Positions 23,301-35,515 of a stretch of DNA of 64,000 bases are shown piece by piece. Source of the DNA: Ancylostoma caninum (lineage: Eukaryota; Nematoda; Chromadorea; Rhabditida; Ancylostomatidae); contig JBAJFG010000073.1 in NCBI GenBank assembly GCA_037903475.1, positions 1,488,001-1,552,000 on the forward strand, in the 5' to 3' direction. The number at the start of each line of letters is the position of its first letter. Positions within the stretch are counted from its first letter, which is position 1. The notes beneath the pieces were generated by a model that was given only the letters and a program-made list of their open reading frames with translations, made no database searches and was not told the DNA's origin. Position numbers and translations under genes: made by a program.

Positions 23301-23960
23301 TGGGCGTTCCATGTGCTACCGGTTGCATATAAGTTAAGCTTTTGTGTAGTTTTTATGTTGTATCTTCCATGAAAGCACGAAAAAATAATAATCATCTCGA
23401 TTGCTTCTTCCCCGAGAAAGGGAACCCGTCTGAAGAAATGCGAAGATGTTGAAAGGAGAAAGAAAAACTGAAGGAATATGTACCCTCAAAGTACTCCTTC
23501 GTATTGTTTTTTTTAAAAAGAAAAACGTCTCTTCCGTTTTCGTTCAAGGGCTGTTCTGCACCGACGGCAAACAGGATAGCGGCAAATTTGAGGAGAAGGA
23601 TGTGTGTCAGGAAGTTATTCTCACTGCGAAAGTGAAGAATGACGTGATTCTCCACAATTTTCAGGAAACGATGGAGTGAAGCAGGACCCAGATAGATAGA
23701 AGTAATGGTTTACAGCAAAGTGGAGCTCATAGAAAAGCCTTTCAAGACTAGAATTATGTAGATCAAAGCACTTGGGAATCACTAAAGTAGTTAGGACTGT
23801 CGTGAAGTCCGTTTGTGAGCGCTTCACAACAAACACTTCACAGTGATCGAGTAATCCCTGTGGACACAATTACCTACCTATACAAGGATGTCAGTGCACT
23901 TCTTAATGAAAGAAAAAACCTCCCACGTACTCTTACTTCCCTCTAACTCTGATAACTGGG
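23301..23960. other. unassigned stretch
   Basis: Short overlapping frames on both strands (23,392-23,679) without support. Confidence 0.25.
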
Positions 23961-24193
23961 CAGGAAGAACGCAGACCAAACGGCGTAATGGTTCGAGTAG
24001 AAACCCTAGCAGCAACGGTGCAACGGTTGCCAGTTGCTGCCATCCTCCGCTTGATTGCTGCCGTTCCTCAGCAATTGCTGCTAAACGGGCGACAGCTTGA
24101 GCAGCAATCGAGGGAAGGATGGCAGCAATTGGCAGCCGTTGTTGCTAGGGTTTCTACTCGAACCATTGCTCCGTTCGGGCTGCGTTCGTGCTG
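23961..24193. mobile_element. near-perfect palindrome (foldback MITE)
   Basis: The left arm starting caggaagaacgcag returns inverted at the right end ctgcgttcgtgctg. Inside, the phrase tggttcgagtagaaaccct occurs on one strand at the left and on the other at the right. The arms of about 105 bp leave almost no spacer. The same peptide start MVRVETLA can therefore be read from both strands, which shows that the open frames are symmetric artefacts. It would fold into a miRNA-precursor-like hairpin if transcribed. Confidence 0.75.
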
Positions 24194-26771
24194 CACAGTC
24201 ATCTGAGAAGTAGTCGTAAACGAAAGTAGACTTTCAGTCGAACGGTGGTAGAAAGAGCCTTCAAACACTTGGCTAAATATAGATGCAGAGATCGCACTAC
24301 ATTTTCCGCAGGGTTCTGAATAGTAACTATGCGATAGTTCGCGAAGAAATGAGCTGTTTTGGGTGTGATGCTTGAAATAGCGATCTAGATGCCTGGTCTT
24401 GAGTGTCGATGTTCACTCCATGTGCGTGGGATAGAGTCTAGACGAGATGAAAAGTTCACCCCAAGGCCGTCGCACCGATCTCCAGCCGTAAAATAAAATG
24501 TGGCTCAAAAGTTTCACACCACACACAGAACACCCAAAACGAGGATGAAATGATACGCGAAATATGTACATGTTATTAAATGCACAAAAGTTACGGTAGA
24601 ACGATCTTCTCACTAAACTGAGCTTATAACCTTGTGCAAAATTAACAGTAGCAGCAGTCAGTGATGGGCTAGCACGTTCGCCCCAGCAGTCATACAGGAG
24701 CAGTGGCTCCATCCTTTCGGTATTCCTCTGCGGTCCTACTGCAAGCTTCCGTTAGAATGTGAGTACATAGTGTTGAATTTTTTGATAGTTCTCGCGAGAT
24801 TTGAGCTGGTTACCAGTAGCAATGATTTTCTGGGTTTTTTTAGAATGCTGGTCAAGTCGCTGGTGCTTACGGTCAAGTTTCTACAGTGCGTTAAAAGTGT
24901 TTGTTCGGACCACACCCAAAAGCAGGATATTCGAAGTCGCATAAATAGCTGAAGTCGGATCATTCCATAGAAAGACGTTCTTCGACCCGTTCAGTATAGC
25001 TTCAGGATCATGTTGCCACCTATGAATTAGTGAGAGGGGCAACATTGAATATAGTGTTTCTTCAAAAAAAAATTGAATATAGCTATCATCGTGTGATCGA
25101 AGAATTCATGACGAGTAGGCATTTGAATGTCGTAATAAAAAAAAATGAAAAATAATACGAAATGTCTTATTTCTAAAGGCTATGCTCGGGAACATGTCTA
25201 GTGTTGTAGTGAACATACTATAGCTGAGGTCTGATTGCTGCTAGCAAGAGGCGCTGAAAACCCTCCAGAAGAAAAACCAATCGTTCACATCTGTGCCTGG
25301 AAGAAGTTGGGGTCGATTAGTAGCATTGCCAACACGTGTTCATTCCGTGATCAACGCATGAAAAGGATGGGAAAGTCATCGTAACAAGAAAATGTACTTG
25401 GAATTCGCATAACACGAGGTGCAGAAGAGCCATTGTGGGAAACTATGACGTTAAGGAACAGCGAGTAGTAATATGTGAAAACAAGGAGAAATTGTTAGGA
25501 AAGAAAAGGGGGGGGGGGGGAGTAACAGAAAACTCAACCACTCCTGAATTCAAGACCCTTAATCAAGGAAGGCGTCTTGCTCCTAGGCAAGGCAGAAACA
25601 GCGGAAGTTCTACGAACAACTCAACCGCACTCAGCAGTGAAGTATTGGACTGTGATTCATAAAAGGTTAACCAGGCAAACCAGCGATAGTTAGAGTGATC
25701 GGTGATTGGTTATCCTGGCGACCACGTAATGTTAGGAGAATCATCACGTGAAAGTTAGTATGAATCTTAGCCCTGTATATTTGAACAAGTTCATTGGGCA
25801 AATTGAGGCCATAAGAAGCTGGTGGCAATCCTAGAACAGCAAAGCTGATCTGGTAGAATAATGATTTTATTTTATTTATCTGCGTGAACAAATGTAACAA
25901 GGAAAAAATACTGAATGAGGAAGGAATTGACCTTAGACCTAGATGCAGTAGTAGCTTAGCAGTAGTTTCTACGCTGAGTAGACTGACATGATCAGTAGAA
26001 CAAAGAGTTCACTTGAAAGCAATTAGCAATATTAACATACAAGAAATTATTGACTCATAACAAGTAAGAAAAATGAGGACAAAGAGCAAATACGGACTCG
26101 AATTTCAACATTCTCTGCAATGGCACCACAGTTTAGTTATGGGGAGAATCAAGGAAATAGCTTAGTAGGCGCTGGCGTGCTTGTCTAATTTCACAAGCGC
26201 CCCTCTCCCACCCCCTCGCCCCGAAGCTGCGGCTACAAAGCTTTCAAAAACACTTTAAAAAATAGTTCAAATTTCTGCATTAGCTGTTTTGATTGTTTGT
26301 TGTTGCCATTACTCTCTAAATATTTGTCTTTGAAATTTTATTACTGAAACGATTGTTCTTAGGGGTTACACTTTTCCATCCCGTTCCCCAAATTGCCAGT
26401 TTTATCCTGATGTCAGTTTTTCGCCACGCCTTCCTCCCTTACTGTTTGATGCTGATGTAAACTGAACAACAGAAACAACAGATTTACCTTGAAATCAGGT
26501 TTTAATTGGAGGTGATGGCCGAGGTGAATTAATGTGGTTGCTGGATTGAGGCTTGATTGATCGCCTGGTACAATATGTCTGCAGCAAAATTTTGGGTTAC
26601 TAAGGTTGGTTTCCTGTGCTTGCGACATCTCGACAATAAAAAAAGGAGAAAAAGTATCACGGAGAATAAGAATGACCTAGAGATTACTCCACCCGAATTT
26701 GGTTAACCTCAAGCGACGTTATGGTGAAATTATTGTGAAAGTGCAGTTACCCAATTCGCATTCTTGAAAAG
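24194..26771. other. unassigned stretch
   Basis: A possible exon at 24,841-24,952 (T-rich acceptor, 35 open codons) is ambiguous because the minus strand is also open. A G-run lies near 25,508. No repeat boundary was seen. Confidence 0.25.
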
Positions 26772-26837
26772 CTCACTCCGAACTTAATTACATTTTCAAA
26801 ACAACTCACTCCGAACTTAATTACATTTTCAAAACAA
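26772..26837. repeat. 33-bp exact tandem duplication
   Basis: Two identical adjacent copies of a 33-bp unit starting ctcactccgaacttaatt. Identity suggests a recent duplication. Confidence 0.9.
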
Positions 26838-28320
26838 GACGGAAAAGTGTGGTGCACGTGCACGCTCCAGAATGTCCGTGTGATCATACGCTTTAAAACC
26901 GTAAGTGGACACCAGCAAAATCTGATCGTGTATCATTTACTATAAGCCTTCGAAAATCCGATGCGAATATAGTGGGAACTTATGTTCTAACCTAATAAAA
27001 AAATATATGTATTTATAAATAATAAAAAGTGTCCTGACAGAACAAATTCTCCAACAAAGCAATGGGACCAATCAGTGGAAAGATATGCAACCCGATTTCC
27101 AAAGACGCAGCCTCATCTCATGAAGAGGGAAAAGAATAATTGTTATGTCATTTTCAATAAAGAAAAGAAGAAGTAGAAAAAATCCTATACATCGCTCGAG
27201 AGATTTCCATTTACTACGTGTATTTTTTATTCCATAAGGTTTTTTATGAAATCGCATTTACGCATCCTGGGGATGTGCAGATCCCATACAGCATGATGTT
27301 CCCTCACCTTTCTTTTTTTGGGAAGAGGGAGAGGCAGGATCACATATACATGTTCCAAAAAAATCAAGATGTTGATGCTTCATCAACTTCCACATCCTAG
27401 TAACTACTACAATGTTAGATGATAGCAAGGAAACTAGACTTCGATCAAAAACAAAGTGCTGTGAATTTTCCCCAAACCCTTCATCTGGGCGCCTCCCATT
27501 ACTGAACAAGTCCCAGCAGCGCTGTCACATAGTAACAAATATTTGCAGTTTCTCATGTTCCGCTCTAAAAACAATTCATGTAAGTGTTAGAACGGCGAGC
27601 AAATTAACAACATGTATAATCAAATGAGAGCTGTGTGCACCAGTACACCTGGTGGGGAATATTTTGTCAAGTTACTAGACTTCACCCAGGAACCAAAGAA
27701 TCGAATGTGAAAAACCCCAAAGAATGATTTGGCGGTGATGAGCACTTCAACGCAACTAGCTGTGGTGTTTTCACATGCCTAAAATACCCTCAGCTCGATG
27801 GCCATGACTTTTTTTCCGGAGACGGTGGAAAGTGGTGTAGTTGTCAATGTGGTGTGTATGTCAGTGACAGTTGTCAGTGACAAAGATTCATTTTGTCACT
27901 GATTCTGTTGATTATGTGGAGTGCTGACTGAACGAAATCCAATGAGCTCAATGGACAACATAGAAAACGTTCCAAAAAAGTGGATATATTAAGAGCAAAA
28001 AGCTCTTCAGCCTCTTTCCCTTGCTCACATTGCTATAGGCCCATCGCTTTCCTGTGCATTCCGGTTCAAGACTGACTCGAAATCCAAAAGCCAGATATTG
28101 AATAGATTCAGTCAACGCACCACTTCTAGTGCCTATTTTTTCAGAAAAGAGCAATAAATCACACAGTCAACGGTCACAAAGCAGCGAAAATTTATCACCA
28201 CCTTAAGAAGACTTGCAGAATGTGGAAACTCCGCTTCTAAACTTTTAATAACTGAAGAAGTTGATTTAAAAAATGCAGATAAGATCAACTACATATGCAC
28301 ATCCTCCTATAAAAATCCAT
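26838..28320. other. unassigned stretch
   Basis: No gene supported. A 30-bp segment at about 27,552-27,582 lies between an acceptor-like atatttgcag and GTAAGT, but its neighbours give no exon chain. Confidence 0.25.
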
Positions 28321-28388
28321 ATTCAGTGCTGCATCCACGATGAAATCCATTGATCCTCCTGAGGCGCAGGTACGGTTAAAAAAATTGT

Positions 28389-28740
28389 AAAACGCTGATA
28401 TACGGGTCCACCGATGACAGAAGGTTGTTCTGGCGCCCTCTAAAGCGCCGTGATTGTGGTGTGCCGATGAAGGAGAAGTCTTCTCTGACGCAAAAGTGGG
28501 GACAACGTCAGAATACGGGTCCACCCATGGAGGAGAGGTGCGCCGGAGCTCAACACTGGTGAAAACGCCCAGATGCGGGTACACCTGTAGAGCACGGGTA
28601 CGCCGGCGCACAGTGGTGGGGAAAACGCCAAGATACAAGTAAGTTCACCGATTGAGAAGGATGCGTCTGTGCCCAACTGCAGGAAGACCTCATATGACGG
28701 GTATGTATATAAGTATGTAGCCGCGCAGGCAGATTTGTAG
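28389..28740. repeat. degenerate 60-bp minisatellite
   Basis: Units of 60 bp recur in strict phase, starting gacaacgtca (28,501), gaaaacgccc (28,561) and gaaaacgcca (28,621), with weaker units before and after. Shared features are an aa-acg start, then agatacgggtacacc-like and cgccgg blocks. Because 60 is a multiple of 3, both a minus frame of 117 codons (28,285-28,638) and overlapping frames stay open and read as 20-residue repeats (LGVFPTTVRRRT, LGVFTSVELRRT). No splice or start support makes it a gene. Confidence 0.75.
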
Positions 28741-29806
28741 AATATATGCAACTGGTGAGACAAATTTCGTATTTGAGCGTATGATTAGATTTGCTTCTTC
28801 TTAACTTTCTGGGGACCTCGAACGTTTAAAGCTTTAGCACATACTACCGCAACTGGCTGCCTCATCCCATTTTCTAGCGTCTCGCAGTGGCGCTAGTCTT
28901 CATAGCTCATCAATCAAGTCCAAATAACGTCACAATCACTGAGAAGTAGAACTTATTCTTGTATAGAGTCGCAACATAATTGAATTAGTTACCTCCAAGA
29001 GCTTTACCTCACAAAACCAGTAGGATAATGGAAAATGATTCTTTCTGGAAAACTTTTGTTCTGAAATCTCTGTCAAATGGAGTAACTACTCTCTAAGAAT
29101 TGCGTACTGAGTGCTATTGTTTGATTCTCTTACCTTTAATCTAAAAGAAATTCTTTTTTGAAATTGTTTCTTCGTAAACCAGCAAGATTTCAACACCCAA
29201 ATGTACTACGACCATAAGCAGCATATACCTTTGGAACTGTCAAATGTGAATGTGCTCAGTTTGAGGAGCGGCATCTATAAATGTTGCAATTTTCTCACAA
29301 TCTTCTTGGACAATTCGTTTCATTTCGCTTGCACGTGCCCTCTTTCCTGCACCTAGGAAGGTTTAGCAGCATTGGAACATGTCACCCTTAGCTTTTGTGG
29401 AAACATATGTACTTCCAGAGATGGCCAGAATTTCCGAATGAAGCTGTGCCAATTCGAGGGTAGTACTAGTTAGATGAGACAAGAATAATACTGGGATGTT
29501 GCAGGGATCTGCAGTTTTTTCTAACTATCAATGAGATTCTTCGAGGTTCACATTTGAATAACGCTAAGGAGTAAAAATAAGAACGGCTCGGCTGAAAAAT
29601 TGTCTAAAATTGAAACCAAAGCATGGGAAGCCCAGAGCGAGCCATTTCTATGATGTTTTTGCTCATGAAACCAGGAAATGTTGTCCAGCTGTTGACAACA
29701 TGGAAAAACGTTGTGGCCTCAAAAAATGGCGCCTACTCGTGCAGCGAAAGAATGCTGAACTAATTGGAGCCGGCGGAAACCCTCGTGTGTTGCGTGGGTT
29801 GCATAG
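28741..29806. other. mostly unassigned; possible upstream exon
   Basis: The plus frame at 29,610-29,813 is open for 67 codons and might supply an upstream exon of the gene model at 29,807, but no in-phase donor was found. Confidence 0.25.
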
Positions 29807-30238
29807 GAGCTGAATCAGGAGGAAAAAGAGCACACTATGACGGAACTGAAAGGGGTTGCCCGGCTTGAGAAGTACTCGTGAACGTCAGACCGATATATCA
29901 TGAATAATTTGTGATTGAATAATGAATAGGTATTGAAAGTGGACACTTCGTGTGGTGAGTTTGTATAACCTATCTGAATGCGTCTTGGTAGTGGCTGCAT
30001 GAGTTTCAAAAGAAATGTGGGTGGAAAAGTGCATAAAAGTTTGGCAACGCCTAGGATGAAGCTGCATTAATTTTGCAGAGCTCCGAAATGTCCTTATTCC
30101 GTGCTGGACGTGAAAATGGATGAAGATCTTGACTCTAAAAAGGAAGCGCTGGGAACTTATGGACTAAGCCTGGAACTTGGAATACTAAACGGTTGTGTCT
30201 GTCACCAAGGCCCGAATGAACTCAGCGAAAACGAGTAA
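29807..30238 (+). CDS. candidate gene 3' end, two exons, product unknown
   Basis: Exon 29,807-29,877 follows an acceptor (ggttgcatag), reads ELNQEEKEHTMTELKGVARL and ends at GTGAAC in phase 2. After an intron of about 200 nt the acceptor aattttgcag opens exon 30,079-30,238. This completes the split codon (Ser) and runs 52 more codons, acidic at first (VKMDEDLDSKKEALGTYG) and Cys-containing later (NGCVCHQG), to TAA. The phase match and hydrophilic reading support it. There is no close AATAAA, and upstream exons are unknown. The family is not recognised. Confidence 0.4.
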
Positions 30239-32378
30239 AAAAAAGCCAAGCGATGGAGTTGCTCTTTCAGAGGCGAGAACCTTCTGGGTTAACTCTGGAA
30301 GGGAAAACTGTTTGACTGCCACCCATGCTCTATTGCTCTACATTCATGTTTGTATTTTTTCTTAATCCAAGACAAGTTTGAGTATGTGCCAGAAAAGGCA
30401 TCGAAGGGAAACAGCTGCATCGACAAAACCCCACCTCAACCCACGATACGGATCTAGTGCAGAGGACATCCCCTAATTCCGGATTTCTCCTACTCAGGCA
30501 TGCTCTTTTCTGGATCACAGCCGCCAACTGCGTGCTCAAGGTGTAGACCAGCAGTCCTAGATCGTTTTGGAGAGTGTCTGCACACCCCTGCATAGGCTTA
30601 CCTCTAGATTCCGCACTCGTAACTGAAATTACCATGGTAAGCGTGTCGGTAACGTATCCAAATACAGCCTCTACCTACCACATATAAATGTGTTCACCCA
30701 TACATGACAATATCTATACCCAGTTATTCTTCATTCTTTAAACACTCTCTATCATATCAACGTGACATGTCTAACAATAAGTCATATTTCTGCACGAAAA
30801 GACCAATAGAGTTCTGGCACGGTTTTCTTGGCTATCGAAGATCTCGCCTGCTAGACAGTGTTATATGACACGAAGGTGGGTTTGGAACGATAAGAGGCTC
30901 TTCATAGCTGCCTCTGTTCGTGAAGCAAAAAGAAATTTCGTGGCTCAAGCTGTCCTCTTGGAACTCTGTATTGAACAAGCTAATGAACATGAGCTTATCC
31001 TTTGCTACATTGACTTTGCATCAAACCGCCGATAGCTCAGGCATACGGTCCATGCTCACCAACTGCGTGCTGGGCCGGGTCCTTCCGCGAAGATAGTGGA
31101 AGGGTGGGTAAACCGGAGATAGCTCACAATCAGTACGACACCCGAAGCAAAACTGTACCCACCTATTTAACATAGGTAAACACACCCATGGGTACAGGAT
31201 TATTCATCCTCCCAATGATGCTCCGGGTCTGGGCCTTCTCCCAAGAATCTCACAGCTTGTGAGCGATCTTCTCGACAGAGTGGTTGGTGGCGAAGTTTAT
31301 GGCCAAACAGCGTGAATGTTGCTATTATTCTACATAGTTTAGTCTCCAATTTGCAGTCGTCGACATGCAAGAGGGTCCACAGAACAGACTTCTGACGGTC
31401 CTGAATGACAGCGTCGATGGCACTTGGACGCAGACAAAAGGCAGTGAAAGGTCTTGCTATGTTTATGCCCTGATCTTGGTTTTATTCAGCTATCCACCCT
31501 CTTTTCTGCGCCAATTTACGAGGAAAGTGAGAATATTCCACGACCGGCTACTTCCAGATGCTGGAAAATTTCTCCTCAATCAGGTCTCTTAAGGCGAGAA
31601 AACCCGGACCCGTTCTGTGCCCAGCCCTACGAGGTCAGAACGGTCAGGATAATTAGCTCATCCTAGCTCTTCTAACAGTTTATAATAACTTTTGCATCCA
31701 CTTTTTCACAGAGTACGAATGGATTTTATGTCAAGTCCTGCAAACTCTTTCCTCATTTAATGCTCAAGTCCGGAAGAATTAACTATTCTTCTCCTTTTTT
31801 GTAGGACTGGCACGGAAATGGCTCAATTGGCACGATATCCCTCAATATCATAAATAATTGCTGAGCCATCAGACAAAGGCTCAAGGAATTTCGGAGAAAA
31901 TATCCGCAGCCACATCGTTCAGATGATGCAAGGAGTACACAACCAAACACACAATCCGAAATTTCGGATGAACCCTATCCGCAAGGGATGGACTTCTAAG
32001 GATGCTTCCTGGAAGAGATTGTGCACAGGAAGCGGTTGCAGCATACATATTGTTTACGAGGTACGTAAAAATGCGCTGCTTAGTTACGTTAACTACCAAA
32101 TAACAACAGCGCCTGTCATCACCATTTTACAGCCTTCGCACCTCAAATGAGTATGTACGAGGAGGAAGCAATCTTGTTCCCTTGAACATTCCCAAATATT
32201 GTTCACTTCAATCGAAGGAGAAGTACCTACCTAAAAAGAAGTATCTGCATAGTGTCTTTTCATAGTTGATTTTGCGACTCAGACAATCTGAACTGGAACT
32301 ATTCTCGGTCAGAATCGACTGGTCTCGCATGTTTTTCCGAAGTAACTCGCAAAGTCAGCGAAATCCTAAGGAACTACA
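30239..32378. other. unassigned stretch
   Basis: No gene supported. Phrases resembling a tRNA A-box (gatagctcagg) at about 31,032 lack a T-arm. Confidence 0.25.
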
Positions 32379-32380
32379 TA

Positions 32381-33260
32381 TTAGGCTGTCCAAAAAGTTT
32401 CCCGCCACTCTCTTTCACTTCTTGCCATTCTTTTCGCAGTTGTTTGGGGATTTTCCATCCAAAACGTATATGTATGAAGGCTAGCCAATACTCTTTTCAT
32501 ACCAAATTTCCCGCCGCATTCCGTCACGGTCATGGTCGAAAAAATCATCACTGACTAGAAGCATGTTCGACTGCTCCTGCTTTAGAAATTCATAGAGCAC
32601 GGTAACGAAAGCGATGCGGTAAAAATATACGTCGTAAGATAGACCCCTCCAGTGGTCTTACTACGATGTAAACGTTTGGTCCCGCAGATTTAAGGACGGC
32701 GATCTCGGCTTGAGATAGGCTAGGATCTGGTCGACCGATCGAGGTGGTCGGAGAGCGCCTCCTGGAGCTGTCTAAAGAAAATCCGCGGCGTGGTGCCCAT
32801 GAGCTAACGAGAAAACTTCAATGCTATGATAATACAGTAGCTGTTCATCTACATCGCTTCAGAGAGACGAGGGAATATGGCTCATGTATTCACCCAGATC
32901 TGGGCTCCCACTTCCTCAAGTGCTGAGAGATGTGTGCCAAAACCTTTAAACTTCTTCACAGACTTCCTCTTCGTTCGACAACTTGGTTACTAGAGACGAA
33001 AAGTGGGCTTCCTAGGTAAATCACATGAGAACGTGCGCATGGCTTGGTCGCTGGTAAGCTGCGATCCTAGTGGCAAAACGAGAACTCTATCCACAGAAGG
33101 TAATGCTCAGTATTCGGTGGAATTACAATTTTGCCACCGCCGGAGTTCCTCTCAACAATGATGCCACATATGTCGTGTAATTGTTGCTTGTGTTTAAAAA
33201 AAGAGCAATAAATTCGAAAGGACAAATCAAAAGTGGCGGGAAACTTTTCCGACAACCTAA
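32381..33260 (+). mobile_element. mariner element, 880 bp, clean ends
   Basis: Inverted ends TTAGGCTGTCCAAAAAGTTT and its mirror (AAACTTTTCCGACAACCTAA) share the core AAGTTTCCCGCCACT, and are flanked by TA at 32,379 and 33,261. The inside is a degraded transposase: a paired-like segment with RRFKDGDLGLR (about 32,680), the RGAHELTRKL...VAVHLHRF helix-turn-helix (32,744-32,900), then the catalytic-block phrase LVTRDEKW near 32,985 and LHPQKVMLSIRW near 33,100. A full mariner is about 1.27 kb, so about 400 bp is missing, besides several frameshifts. Confidence 0.88.
32630..33120 (+). pseudogene. mariner transposase remnant
   Basis: Recognisable transposase pieces in the family order: DNA-binding HTH residues HLHRF, then DEKW with the second catalytic Asp context (TRDEKW, usually TGDEKW), then the KVMLSIRW block. 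Frames shift between pieces and the third catalytic block is deleted. It cannot encode an active enzyme. Confidence 0.75.
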
Positions 33261-33262
33261 TA

Positions 33263-34588
33263 CACGCAAGTAGTGACCCCCTACGCAGGTCCGCGGACCT
33301 CTAGGTTACTCATACACCCTCTCGGACCTGCATACCTTTAACGCCCAAAGTCATCGGCGGAGGAGACGAACTTTCATGTGCACCATCATTTTTTTGTTGT
33401 CTCTCGTCATCACACCAGATATGCATCACGGACCTAACAGTGGTATCATCGTCCCGATGATGCTCCTCGCGACCTCATTCATATCAAGACCCCCTGGAAG
33501 GCTGAGCCCACCTTTTGGCAGATACCCACATTGGTTTATTCGTCTAACCACACAAGACCGCAATAAATCCTCCAGATTTTAGGTGGTAACCCAGGGACGG
33601 GCATGAATTAGTCATAGTGTCCAGAGCCTAATGAAGGTGCACGAGCAGGGCACTTCTTGTTTTGCTTCGCTGAAGTGGAAGTGCACATAAACAACAATAG
33701 TGCTTCCATCACCAGCATTTAGCATTTCTGGGTCTAGTTTGGGTGAAAGAACCGGTGTTCAAAGAAGAACCCTCAACTGAAGAGAAGGGACGTCATTCTG
33801 CATTCACTCTAACAGAGCCCGTTAATGGTTTAATCGCAATTTAGAACTTATGGAGTCGAATTAACCGAACCAGTTGCACGCCAGAGCAGAACGGGGTCGG
33901 ATGAAAACAGGATGATGGTAGACTCGCTCGAACGACGGATAACTTTCAGTTAACGCCGAGGTCTGGACTCCGAGCAGGACTTGTATGTAAACTTACAACT
34001 CGAATGCTAGACGTGAGTTCAATGTAAGGTTGAACTCGCGATGAATCAGCGAGATGAGGGGAAACGAGTGAATATGGAGCACACGAGACGCAAAGAAGCA
34101 TATCTGCGCTGCATCAAAATGTTCTCCGGAGGACGTTTTTTAAATAATAGCTTGGGATCACGAGGTTATAGCAGTATGATGCATTTCTGATGAAGCGATT
34201 GCGGCTGCACCCGGATGATCAGTGATGCCCGGTGCGATCATCACCTTGCCCTTTCTTCAATGATCCTAATGATATCAACTTTGTAATGTAGGTTTTTGTT
34301 TACTAACATATTTTCCTCGACTTAACCTCCCACATGTCTTGAGTTTGAGGTTAATTTTGAGTTAAAGTTGGTTCTTAAAAGCTTCCCACATCAGGGCCAG
34401 GGTGCATCATTGAAGCATCAGTAATCTCTTACATAGCAGCTAGGTGTGGACAACGTAATGCATGGGTTAAGATGTTTGTGGGTTTTATGTAAAAAGTAAA
34501 CCAGATTACTTCAGCATGTTTGCCATGGGTAATCTCTATAAAGAATCCAAGCTCAAAGTCAGGATTTGTGTGAATCGTTTCACTAGTA
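33263..34588. other. unassigned stretch
   Basis: No gene or repeat supported. An open frame at 33,376-33,582 has no motif. Confidence 0.25.
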
Positions 34589-34596
34589 GTAGGTTG

Positions 34597-34876
34597 CAGT
34601 GGCGGACGCAAAAAATGGGTGGGGGGGGGGGGGCTTGGGAAAAAAGTGGGGTCTCCGACTTTTTGGGGACCCAGACGGAAAATAAAATTAATAAAATTAT
34701 TAACTATAATAATAAATAATTAATAAAAGTTAAATTAAAAATAGTGTTGAAAATGAACATGTAAAAAGAAACTAATACAAGATTTTTATATGTACTGTAA
34801 AGTAATTTCAGAAATTTGCCGACCCATTCTTGGGGGGGGGGGGCGCCCACCCCCCTCCCCTCTGCGTCCGCCACTG
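34597..34876. mobile_element. hAT-type MITE, copy 2, with perfect 8-bp TSD
   Basis: A 280-bp element with ends CAGTGGCGGACGCA and TGCGTCCGCCACTG. It is flanked on both sides by the identical 8-mer gtaggttg (34,589-34,596 and 34,877-34,884), the duplication length of hAT transposition. Long G-runs lie near both ends (34,620 and 34,833 on). The AT-rich interior matches copy 1 at 19-266. The intact duplication shows a younger insertion than copy 1. Confidence 0.9.
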
Positions 34877-35301
34877 GTAGGTTGTGATATAACTGCCATG
34901 TCGATCGTGATCACAGCATCTATGGTAAAATCCAGCGATTACGATCTATGGCGCTTAAAAATCAGAGCCAGAGTGCCACCCTGTATTGCTGCTCCGGCTA
35001 TTCACAGATCCTGCACCTTCCTGACACACTGATTGCGATGATGTCTCAAAATGCTTCAAAACGCTCACTAAACCCTTTTCCGAGACGCTCTGTACGGGTC
35101 TGTTGAGCAACTTGACGTGACAATCCTCCTATCTCTATTCTCTTGGATCGGGTGGTCGTGTGTTTGTTGAATGACGCTGCAATTGTGGAGGACAAGCAGC
35201 ACCTAAAGACCGCTGAAATAATAATTTGCGGAATTTGCACTTTGGACACCCGCCAAAACGGGGTTTTTGTCATTTGAATAACCTTTTACGTAAATTTTTA
35301 G

Positions 35302-35415
35302 AATCAACATAGCGAGAAGATCAAGGAAATAACTGATGACATCTGCAGCATGAAGAACAAGCTGAAACAAGGCATCCAGGCCGGGATAGTCTCATACTCG
35401 CAGCTCAGGCCGTGA
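35302..35415 (+). CDS. candidate terminal exon, coiled-coil-like
   Basis: After a T-rich acceptor (taaatttttag) 37 codons run to TGA, reading SEKIKEITDDICSMKNKLKQ, an amphipathic stretch with heptad-like spacing, then QAGIVSYSQLRP. AATAAA follows 95 nt after the stop (35,510). A 39-nt intron from GTTTTT at 35,263 would join it in phase 0 to an upstream segment reading TAEIIICGICTLDTRQNG, but the minus strand is also open there. The family is unknown. The terminal exon is better supported than its upstream partner. Confidence 0.42.
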   Translation, partial: NQHSEKIKEITDDICSMKNKLKQGIQAGIVSYSQLRP

Positions 35416-35509
35416 AACGTCCAACATTAATTGCAAATTGTTCACGGAACAAACCATAAACGCTGCTTTCACGCAAATCGAACGCTTCTACACCTCCAAT
35501 GAATCATAT

Positions 35510-35515
35510 AATAAA
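35510..35515 (+). terminator. poly(A) signal AATAAA
   Basis: Canonical hexamer 95 nt after the stop of the exon ending at 35,415. Confidence 0.45.

Noticed and set aside
23988..24268. Overlapping 66-72 codon ORFs on both strands
   Set aside because: They arise from the palindrome; the same peptide start appears from either strand.
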